A DNA stretch of 64,000 nt from the NCBI GenBank assembly GCA_030280995.1, contig JASXTE010000013.1:10633001-10697000 (forward strand), given 5' to 3'. Position numbers and translations under genes: made by a program. The notes under the pieces are model-generated. The model saw only the letters and a list, made by a program, of their open reading frames with translations, ran no database searches and was not told the origin of the DNA. Shown piece by piece: positions 55,656 through 64,000 of the stretch (positions are counted from its first letter, which is position 1; every line of letters starts with the position of its first letter). Source of the stretch: Hemileia vastatrix. Its lineage: Eukaryota > Basidiomycota > Pucciniomycetes > Pucciniales > Zaghouaniaceae.

Positions 55656-56230
55656 AGCTGGGCTGCTAGACTGAACCAGTGAAATAATTAATTATTTACT
55701 GGGATGAAGCCATGCCTTTTTATTTCTTATATTATTATTAATTATATTATATTCACTTTAAAATTACTTGCCATTAATTAACTAGTTAAAAAAATTAAAT
55801 TTAGTAAATATTTAAAAATTAATATTAAATGTCCCTTATATTTTTTATATCTTAACACTGTGCTCAATGAAATTTTAAATAAATAAAAATCAATATTAAA
55901 ATAATAATTAATATTAAAAAAAATAAATATATACAAAAAATTCAAATTACTTATTTAAAAGTGACACTTACAGTAATTTTTAAACAAATCAATTTATTTT
56001 GACATATACAGTAAAAACTTATTTTAAATACATTCTTTATAGAAAAGTCTTAATATTTGAAATATTTTTTCTGGAATTTCCTTTTTCTTCTCTCATACTC
56101 CTGTATATAGGAATTTAACTCTCTTATTTCTCTCTCTTTGCCTATATAAGGCCTCCATTTTTGCTTGTTTTAGAGTCATCTTTTACTTACATTTCCATTT
56201 ATTACTACTATCTATTGTTTTAGAATTTAC
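55656..56230 (+). repeat. LTR2-type repeat, direct copy
   Basis: Starts TTGTCAGCTGGGCTGCTAGAC. Contains CCAGTGAAATAATTAATTAT with its partner ATAATTA..CTGG and a TGCCTATATAAGGCCTCCA promoter-like block at 56140. Inverted relative to 49960-50580. Confidence 0.6.
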
Positions 56231-56844
56231 ACTACATATTTTTTAATTCATTAGCTATAATAATAATTATAAAATTTTAACTTTTAATTTGATTAATTCA
56301 AAAAAAATATAATTCTCTATGTACCTTGATCTTGAAATCTTCAAAATCCACCTACTATCCCCGTTGAACCTCCATTAGAACCCTCTAGACCAAAAGACTA
56401 TCCTAACACTTGAGGTCCTTTCTAAATCATCAATGGTTCATCGATAACTTGAAGCCAGAAACTGTGGGACCATCAACTACAAGTAACAGTAAGGATGGGT
56501 GGATGACAAAAATGAAGAACATCATCAGGCATGTGACTTTTTTTTTTGCTGCAACTGGGAATCAAACTGCACTCCAAATTTTAGGTTTATATATTGGAAA
56601 TTTTAATATATATTTGTGGTGACTATATTGGTTACTATCTGTGGGTCACTTTGAATATTTCATAGTTTATGTATATCTTTTTTACTCAGCACTCTGTAGT
56701 GACATTTATTTGCTCACATTACAGGGGGAGGTGCCTGATAAAAATAATTTTTCTTCCTGGTTGTCCATAATAGAGCAATATTTTTCCTAGTCCTAGATGT
56801 AATACAACTTAAATTAATTATATTATATATTTTTTTAATTATTT
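56231..56844. other. Unassigned retroelement interior
   Basis: A short frame (56410-56622) has no recognisable domain. ACAGGGGGAGG at 56723 looks like a polypurine tract followed by TGCCTGATAAAAA, so this could be the end of a small defective element. Confidence 0.3.
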
Positions 56845-57230
56845 CAGTTGAACTTTTTTGTCTTGATAATTAAAATATTATATTATTGCTTCAGTTGACA
56901 AATTGTCCTGGAAGTAAAATAATAAAAATTAAATTAATTATTAATTATTTCAGTTTAACTTTTGTCCTGATGATTACAATATTATTTTATTGTTTCAGTT
57001 GAAAAATTTTCCTGGAAGTAAAATAAAAATAAATGAGTTAGTTTTTAATTATTTCAGTTGACATTAAGTCCTGGTAATTAAATTTTTTCAGCTGACTCTA
57101 AGTTCTGATAATTATCAACATATATATTAATAATTAATTGAGAATTGGGTTAATTATTCCAGTTGACTATTTGTTCTGATAATTAATAAATTATTTTATT
57201 ATTTAAGTTGGTTTATTTTCAATTGAGGTA
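56845..57230 (+). repeat. ~60-bp repeats with CAGTTGAC...GTCCTGATAATTA
   Basis: At least six diverged units (near 56848, 56890, 56952, 56995, 57055, 57087 and 57160) of TTTCAGTTGAC followed by GTCCTGRTAATTA. Similar in design to the Gy1 CAGTTTAAAGTC-TTGGTGGAC motif read on the opposite strand. Confidence 0.65.
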
Positions 57231-57285
57231 ATAATTTATAAAACATCTTAATTATTATATCAAAAATTGTGATTATTTTTTCTAT

Positions 57286-58391
57286 CAGCCAGGCTATCTC
57301 AGGAGCCCAGTAATTTATATAATAAATTACTGGGATCATGTAAGGGAATAAAATTATGTATTATATAGTTACAATAAATTATTTTATTAAATAATAAAAT
57401 TATATAAATATTTTATGAATAAGTAAAATAATTACTATATTTAATTATATTATGAAGTAAATATTTTATTACATAAAAAATATTATACTCTACAAAATCA
57501 TGGCACATTTCTATGTATTTAATATTTCTAAAAAATTAATAAATTAATAATTATATTATAAGCTTAATAATATTTAACTTATAATGTAATTAAATATTAA
57601 TTAGTATAATTAATAAACTAAATACAACTTATCATATAATATTATCCATAAATGTTGGGTGCTTATTTGACCCTTAAGTGTGTCACTAAAATTACTAAAT
57701 AAATTAAAATACTTATTTAATATAATAAATTTATATTCTCACTCTAAATAAGTTTTTTTATTAATTTTATTAAACTAATTAATTGTTTCAAGTAAATTAC
57801 TAATTAAATTACTTTAAATAGTTAAAAAAATTAATTTAATTTGCTTTATACTGAATTAAGAATTATTATATACATTAAAGAATGAAAATAATTCTTTTTG
57901 TTTTAATTAAACCCTTTGTCAGCCAGCTTATTTGAAAGTATTAGTAAATATGATAATAAAAACTAAGTAAAGGACATCAGTAACTTACAGAGGATTGTTC
58001 AATAGTGACAATGCCCAAAAGAGGGCGTGAACCAATCCTGGAGTGGGAATAAATTTTAATCATTAAAAATAGTATATATTTCTTTCTCACCTGACATGAG
58101 GTTTTCCCTGGGAAAATACATCACATGAGATGTATTGTTCTTTTCTTTTCTATCTTTTTATTTCTTTTTTCTCTGGAAACTTTATATTTGTTTCTCTTGT
58201 CATTTTTAGTCTCTTTATTTCCACGTCTTTTTTCTTTCTCTTTTGCCCCTGATGGGAATTATTTTATGTATCTAGTCTTTCTTGGGTCTATATAAGGGGG
58301 GGAAGATTTGGTGGAAATATCATTCCTTTTTACACACATTTATCCAGTTGCCAACGTTGCCATCTTATTTATTACTTTATAAGGTGTTACA
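57286..58391 (+). repeat. LTR-like sequence, possible 5' LTR of Gy2
   Basis: TATCAGCCAGGCTATC (57286) and TGTCAGCCAGCTTATT (57917) both resemble the LTR2 start. The stretch from 57917 has CTATATAAGGGGGG at 58290 and ends GTGTTACA at 58391, giving TG...CA ends. No second copy lies in the window and no standard primer site follows, so assignment to Gy2 rests on position. 57286-57345 also holds the near-perfect hairpin CCCAGTAATTTAT/ATAAATTACTGGG. Confidence 0.4.
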
Positions 58392-59660
58392 TTGACATCC
58401 TCTTATTAGTTATAATTTAAAAAGGCCTAAGTTCAAATATTTAATTACCGTGTTGTAAGGGTTTCAACAAATAAAATTAAATCTTCAGATTTAAATTCCC
58501 CATTACTTTAGAAGTCACTACCTCTCAAATAACTATTACGCTCTAAATTCTCTATTGATTAGTTATATTACCCTTATATTAGCTAATATCTTGTTCAGGG
58601 TTACCATCATATTACTATACCTCTAGTCCACACCCTTACAATTGGGGGTCTTTTCCTAAATCTTTGATACTTGTTCTCTTCCTTCATCGCCGGTGGATTC
58701 CAGTGAATTTTGCACTCCATCCCTTCAACGCCGGAGGATCCTGAACTATAAAGCTATTATCCTTGACACCGAAAGTTGCCTGAAGTCGTTTGGTCGCCGG
58801 CCTAGGTCCTTTGGAAAACCGTCATCGTTGTGACGTGGGAGGTGCTCACTTGCAAGTGTTGGAGCTGCCCCAAGGGTTCTTGACGATTGTACCTGGATAG
58901 GAGACAAGAAAAGAATAAAAAAAGAAAAGAAACATGAGTTAATACTTTATTTTTTTGGTTAGGAGGGTGCTTTAACGGGGAAAGGATTTTCTTACCCTGT
59001 TGAACCACGTATCCAAGTCTCCTTACGAACCTTGAGGTTGTAGGAGCCAATCGTGCAAAACCTTTTTCCGGAGTAGCTGATTGTTCTTTTTGACACCTGT
59101 ACTAGGTTGTCAGCTGAGTGAAACCTGTAGGGAGTAACCAGCAGAGGGAATTACTTACAAGTGATCCCTGGGTTTGGACATCGAAGTGGAGGTTTTTTGA
59201 AATAAGCCATCTTTTCGTAAGTCCCTTCCTTTTCTTCTAAACCACGCCGTTTCTAATTACGGTAATACACACTCTATCTTGGCTAGCCTGTTGCAGAAAA
59301 GTAGAAACAGTATAAAGTGGTAAGCTGTTCAGGGGAAATCAACTAAAAAGTACGATACCTCCTTCTTTTATACTAAAAGTGTGCTCTTACTGATGCAGTG
59401 TTATATTTTATTTTGCTTTACATAGTAAAATAAATTACTGTGATTTCAATAGAGAGTAATATAGTGCTACCTGGTGATAACTTTAAGGAGATACTAGGGA
59501 CACTAAGACTTGAAAAAAGTTATATAATTTTTAATCTTGAACAATACATTACAACAGTAAGGTGTTCTTCATTGCTTTGATAAAAAATACAAGTATTAAA
59601 AATATATATATTTTTTTTTATTTTTTTTAACAATTTAAAACAATATATTCTAGTATTAAC
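58392..59660 (+). other. Leader region of Gy2, no gene
   Basis: Non-coding. Contains CGCCGGTGGAT / CGCCGGAGGAT short repeats near 58690-58740 and splice-like signals. The minus frame at 58802-59050 has no recognisable domain. Confidence 0.4.
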
Positions 59661-60327
59661 ATGGCTGATGCTGGCAGTCCTGACATTGAAATTGATTATG
59701 ATGAGGGTTCAGTAAGTCCCAAATCAAGCCTTGATAATGATGGGTTTTCTGATAAGCATTTTATAGGACATTCTTATGGAGGAGAATGTGGACCTTCTGG
59801 ATTGGACAGGAGGGCAGGAGAAGGTGAAAGTAGAGCCCCAAGTAGGACCTCTGCCCACAGCAGAGCCTCCAAAGCCCCTTTTTCCCCAAGAAGACCTTCC
59901 CAAAGGCTTCAAGATAAAAAAGCTCCCCTTAGAGGTACAAGTTCAAAATTTATCTCATCAGTTAAAGACAATTCAGGGGGAGTTAAACAAGGTAATCAAA
60001 TTACAAGAGAGAGTGGTAAAAGTAGAAAAGATGTACCAGGATGAATTTCAAAGACAAATCAGAAAGCCCCTGCCAAACCTACCAGTAAAGCAGCCTCCTC
60101 CTCAAAGCACCTTGCCTCCGAAACAACAGTTGCCCCCACCTCCAACTCCACCACCACCTGCTCCAGAAAACATGGTGGTACCAAGATGGAAGTGGGAATG
60201 GTACCAAAAAAATTACCAACAAAGCCAAGAAGGTCCTTCAAGACCACCTCTGCAACAGCACAATCTTCACCCTCATCCTTACCACAAGAAGAAGAAAGGG
60301 AAGCAAGTAGCCCAGAGGCCTTGGTGA
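59661..60327 (+). CDS. Gy2 N-terminal gag region, two overlapping frames
   Basis: Frame +3 opens at ATG 59661 (ADAGSPDIEIDYDEGSVSPK), becomes Ser/Arg-rich and stops at TGA 60042. Frame +1 is open from ATG 59776 to TGA 60325. It reads much more like protein: VQNLSHQLKTIQGELNKVIK (coiled coil), then a Pro-rich linker and WKWEWYQKNYQQSQ. Frame +3 is open again from 60045 onward. The natural product probably starts in +3, uses +1 for the coiled coil and returns to +3, by frameshift or splicing. Which route is used cannot be told from sequence. Confidence 0.55.
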
Positions 60328-63300
60328 GTGGCAATGATCATATTATTTTTTCTACTCCTACTAATTTGTGTGATATAGGTGATGCCAGTGATATGACTGA
60401 AAAACCATTAGTACAGAGTCCGGTTAAATTAGTATTTGATCCTGAGAATATATTACATCAAGTTTCTTTAAATGATAATATTAGTCTAACTTCTGTTTTG
60501 GAAATTAATCCTTATGTTATTGATTTAAAAGAGTATGATGTGAGTTTTGAGTTATATTCAGTGCTTGAAAAATTAGCCTCAAGAATCTTGAAAAATCCTG
60601 TAAAACTTGATCATTTAAATAATCCTGAGTTAACAGTAGTAATTAAAGATGTTGTCAATAGATTCAATAACCTACAGTTGAATACTAGTGTAGCTGTGAG
60701 AGCTCAAGATTCAGCTCATTTGGAATTAAAAGACAAAGTTATTGAATTAATGAATACAACTATTGAGTTGAAACAAGAAAACAAATCATTGAGAGATAAG
60801 TCTGCCAATTTGACAGCTTTAGTGGCAGAACTTCAACCATGGATTAGTGACACTTTTCTTAAAAATATGGAAACTTTGAATGATGAACTTGTTTCATTAA
60901 AATCTGAAATGAGAGGTTTATCAAATAAATTAATTACTTGTGAGTCTAGAAATAAGTTATCTTTGTCCACTTTAAATAGTAAGATATCTGAGATTGAAGA
61001 TCTGAGATTGCAAGTGTCCCACTTGGAGAATGAGTTACTCCAGCTACAAGTAAACCAGACCTTACCTTCAGAACCAGTGGTACCTGGCCCCTCTTCATGT
61101 AAACAACAGGGCACCCAGGTGAATCACTCTGAGAAGATATTTATGAAAGGAAAACAAAGAGCTGTCAGCCCAGTAGAGAATTTGAGTAATGCTGGCTCCT
61201 CTTCTTTCCATCATGAATTATCTGATCATTTATTAAAACTACAGGAAATGTTGAAAATGGAGAAATTATGTCCCAAAAATGAGCCTTCCTCCAACCAGAA
61301 ACATTGGCCAAAGATTGAGAGATACCCAACCTTTGATGGAGAAACAAATTCAGATTGGCAACATTTTATTCAGAGAATTGATAACCTAAAGAATAGTTAT
61401 AAACTCCCTGATGAGGAAATTACTTCAAAATTGATTTCTTTATTTGAAAATGTTGCTTTAATGTGGTATGAGTCTGTATTATTGGATGGGATTAATCATA
61501 CTTGGGAAGAATGGAAAGCACTCATTGCTGCCCAGTTTGGGGGATCCACATTTAGATTGGCTCAGCAAAGACTGTATGAAGAGTGTAAATATTCCTATGC
61601 AGAAAAACCAATTGCTTTCTTAATGAAACTGTCAAAAATATTGAGAGCAATTGATCCAAAAATGGACTATGATTTATGGAGGGAAAGAATCCTTTATAAA
61701 TTACCAAGTTCCTTGAGGGATTTAGTAGTGGCAAGGACTGAGAATGTGAGGGAACATTCATCTTTTATTTCAAGATGTAATGAGATATTACTCAACAATA
61801 AATTTCAGCCTAGGCACTACCCTCAAAGAGGGGTGGAATCCCCAAAACCTACAGGATGGAAGCCACCTGTTGAGAAGCCTGGAAAACCTTCTGCACCAGT
61901 TGCCCCAAGGAAATACCCAAGTAATACTTGTGTAAAGTGTGGAAAAGCATGGCAGAAGGGTCATGTTTGTGAGAAAAGAATAAATCTTATTGAACAAGAT
62001 GAGCCAGAAGACAGTCATCATGAGGAAGAAGACTCCTCTAGTGATTGTGACAGTAATATTTCTTATGGTGACAACAGCTCCAATGAAGTTTATATGTTGG
62101 AAAATGATGTACATTTACTTGAACAGAATGCTGACATAGAAAATGTGGATTTAATTGGGGTTGAAGATGCTGACATAATAGGGGATATTGAGAAGGATTC
62201 TATAGTCATTACTCCAATCAAAGCTCCTGTTATAATAAATGGGAAGAAATTGGACATTATCCTGGATACTGGTGCTGGAGGCAGTGTGGTATCCTCAGCA
62301 GCCTTGGCTGCCATTGATAATGACTATGAAAAGAAGCTATTACCTATGGCAAATACATATTGGAAAGGATATGGGTCTGTTTTATGCCCTAAAGGAAAAT
62401 ATAAGACAACTGTATTTTTTAAGTATAGCCATGGGTATGTAAGAGCTGAATGTGATTTTGTTGTCATGGATGGTGACAACTTGAGCAATTGGTTTATCAT
62501 GGGGAATGATATTATTACAAAGTTTGGTATCAAATTGGACCCTGCTAATCAATTCTTCACTATGGGGATGAATGGGAAGAAAAAATTTAAAATTACTTCC
62601 TCCAGAAAATTTTCAGCTCCCATGGTAAAAACATGTTCTTCCCTTGATCAATACAAAGGCAGACCTTCTGCAGAACATGAAGCTTTGTCTGATGAAATCC
62701 TAAAAGCTTCATTTGGTGAACAGCTCAGTACTTCAGAAAAGGATGAGGTAATTAAATTAATCACATCATTTCCTATGGCCTTTGCACATGGAAAACATGA
62801 GTTGGGACTGGTTGTGGACCATGAAATGAAAGTCTCATTATCATGTAAATTAGATGATATACCACCCATTCTAAAAAAAAAACCTTATCCTGCATCCCCT
62901 TCTAAGAGAAAGGATATTGAGGATAATATTACCACCTTGTTAAATATGAAAATTATAGAGAAAGTGGGTGTAATACCTAAATATTGTGTAATCTCACCAG
63001 TCTTAATTTCTTATGAAAAGGACAAGGCTAGGTTGTGTGGTGATTATAGAGCCCTTAATACCCACACAATTGATGATATTTATCCTCTACCAAGAATAAA
63101 GTCAATACATGCTACCTTACAAGAAGCCAAGTATATCAGTTGCTTGGATGGGAATAAGGGATACCACCAAATACCTGTTGAGAAGGACTCACAAAATTAT
63201 TTGATGATTGCAACTCACTTGGGTATTTACAAATACATTAGGATGCCTTTTGGCCCTAAGAATGCCCCTTCAGTGTTTCAAAAAGTGATGGACAATACTT

Positions 63301-64000
63301 TTCATCAAGAAATTATGGAGGGATGGATGATGGTGTACATTGATGACATCATTATTTTTTCAAAAACCTTTGAAGATCATTTGTTTCACCTGAGTAAAGT
63401 GTTCCAGAAAGTGGATGCCATCAATATGACCTTAGCATTAAAGAAATGTAAATTTGGATTCCACTCCTTAAAGGTTTTGGGGAAGGTTGTATCAGGTTTG
63501 CAAATATGTGTTGACCAAAATAAGGTGGCAGCCATACAGCATGTCAACGCAACTACCACTGTAAAAGAAGTGCAGAGTTTTTTGGGGATGTGTGGTTATT
63601 ACAGGCAATATATAAAAAATTATCAGGTAATAGCAGCCACTCTGACACAATTGATCAGAAAAGAAGTGGCTTTTGTCTGGACAAATGAGAGACAAAGAGC
63701 CTTTGATGCCTTAAAACAATGTTTGGTTTCTGCTCCAATCTTGGGCCTACCAGATTTTAACCAGCCATTTGTTTTATACACTGATGCTAGTTTTGTTGGA
63801 CTAGGAGCTGCTCTCCACCAAAAAAAAGTCATCAATGAGAAAATCTCTGAAGTAGTAATCTGTTATATTTCAAGAACCTTGAGAAACAGTGAATTGAAAT
63901 ATGGAGCCACACAACTGGAATGTTTGGCAGTTGTGTGGGCCCTGGATAAATTACATTACTATTTGGAGGACCAGAAATTTGAGCTGGTCACTAATTGTAG
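60045..64000 (+). CDS. Gy2 gag-pol polyprotein, open to window edge
   Basis: Frame +3 is open for about 1,318 codons and runs off the window. In order: coiled coils (60680-61080); gag capsid-like domain (RYPTFDGETNSDWQHFIQRI near 61320, QFGGSTFRLAQQRL near 61545); zinc-knuckle-like CVKCGKAWQKGHVC at 61930; acidic linker; protease IILDTGAGGSV with DTGA at 62265-62276; RT with CGDYRALNTHTIDDIYPLPR, LDGNKGYHQIP, MPFGPKNAPSVFQ and active site YIDD at 63336-63347; then FLGMCGYYRQYI and RNase H LYTDASFVGLGAAL near 63775. It is a Ty3/gypsy single polyprotein with no internal stop, unlike Gy1. Integrase and the 3' LTR must lie beyond the window. Confidence 0.92.
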   Translation, partial: MSKTNQKAPAKPTSKAASSSKHLASETTVAPTSNSTTTCSRKHGGTKMEVGMVPKKLPTKPRRSFKTTSATAQSSPSSLPQEEEREASSPEALVSGNDHIIFSTPTNLCDIGDASDMTEKPLVQSPVKLVFDPENILHQVSLNDNISLTSVLEINPYVIDLKEYDVSFELYSVLEKLASRILKNPVKLDHLNNPELTVVIKDVVNRFNNLQLNTSVAVRAQDSAHLELKDKVIELMNTTIELKQENKSLRDKSANLTALVAELQPWISDTFLKNMETLNDELVSLKSEMRGLSNKLITCESRNKLSLSTLNSKISEIEDLRLQVSHLENELLQLQVNQTLPSEPVVPGPSSCKQQGTQVNHSEKIFMKGKQRAVSPVENLSNAGSSSFHHELSDHLLKLQEMLKMEKLCPKNEPSSNQKHWPKIERYPTFDGETNSDWQHFIQRIDNLKNSYKLPDEEITSKLISLFENVALMWYESVLLDGINHTWEEWKALIAAQFGGSTFRLAQQRLYEECKYSYAEKPIAFLMKLSKILRAIDPKMDYDLWRERILYKLPSSLRDLVVARTENVREHSSFISRCNEILLNNKFQPRHYPQRGVESPKPTGWKPPVEKPGKPSAPVAPRKYPSNTCVKCGKAWQKGHVCEKRINLIEQDEPEDSHHEEEDSSSDCDSNISYGDNSSNEVYMLENDVHLLEQNADIENVDLIGVEDADIIGDIEKDSIVITPIKAPVIINGKKLDIILDTGAGGSVVSSAALAAIDNDYEKKLLPMANTYWKGYGSVLCPKGKYKTTVFFKYSHGYVRAECDFVVMDGDNLSNWFIMGNDIITKFGIKLDPANQFFTMGMNGKKKFKITSSRKFSAPMVKTCSSLDQYKGRPSAEHEALSDEILKASFGEQLSTSEKDEVIKLITSFPMAFAHGKHELGLVVDHEMKVSLSCKLDDIPPILKKKPYPASPSKRKDIEDNITTLLNMKIIEKVGVIPKYCVISPVLISYEKDKARLCGDYRALNTHTIDDIYPLPRIKSIHATLQEAKYISCLDGNKGYHQIPVEKDSQNYLMIATHLGIYKYIRMPFGPKNAPSVFQKVMDNTFHQEIMEGWMMVYIDDIIIFSKTFEDHLFHLSKVFQKVDAINMTLALKKCKFGFHSLKVLGKVVSGLQICVDQNKVAAIQHVNATTTVKEVQSFLGMCGYYRQYIKNYQVIAATLTQLIRKEVAFVWTNERQRAFDALKQCLVSAPILGLPDFNQPFVLYTDASFVGLGAALHQKKVINEKISEVVICYISRTLRNSELKYGATQLECLAVVWALDKLHYYLEDQKFELVTNC

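Overview
The window looks like AT-rich, repeat-dominated fungal nuclear DNA, most likely from a rust fungus (Pucciniales) or a close basidiomycete. The evidence is: short introns of about 55-105 nt with GT..AG ends; a Ty3-type reverse transcriptase with the 'TDDGGIKGP' style of active site; PIF/Harbinger elements; remnants that look like the Tet-like 2OG-Fe(II) oxygenase family, which is expanded in rusts; and deeply nested transposons. The species assignment is inference. I saw no rRNA, tRNA, CRISPR array or prokaryotic operon.

Layout. 1-7500: a repeat copy (R1), a chromovirus remnant with a chromodomain, a 1.4-kb Harbinger-like non-autonomous element (E1), and LINE and copia debris. 7509-13676: a complete but decayed Ty1/copia element with a 5-bp target duplication and a half-tRNA primer site. 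Its 5' LTR is split by a fold-back element. 13739-16010: a second R1 copy, inverted relative to the first, then another copia gag remnant. 16445-21282 and 21440-24515: two Harbinger-like elements (E2, E3) that share termini with E1 and have 3-bp target duplications. 24853-27659 (minus): the only good candidate for a host gene, a spliced nuclear-type protein of unknown function with an internal duplication. 28012-28257: a (TTA)82 microsatellite.

29553-54780 is best read as one Harbinger-like element (H4) opened by successive insertions. A fold-back element (31426-47973) sits in it. That element is itself interrupted by an R1-type repeat (31644-33142) and by a 13.4-kb Ty3/gypsy element, Gy1 (34068-47500). 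Gy1 has matching LTRs, a tRNA-Lys-type primer site, gag, protease, RT/RNase H and integrase, and two related antisense genes in its 3' half, each with paired C-x2-C-x6-C motifs. H4 carries a DDE transposase, a trihelix/SANT-like accessory gene with a repeat-rich coiled-coil tail, and a broken Tet-like oxygenase. E2 carries the accessory gene and a fragment of the same oxygenase.

54781-58400 is AT-rich LTR debris and short tandem repeats. 59661-64000 is the start of a second Ty3/gypsy element (Gy2). Its gag-protease-RT-RNase H frame is open for about 1,300 codons to the window edge, making it the youngest-looking element here.

Most TE genes are broken by TGA, TAG or TAA codons that usually could come from a single transition. 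This fits decay of methylated DNA, but that is inference.
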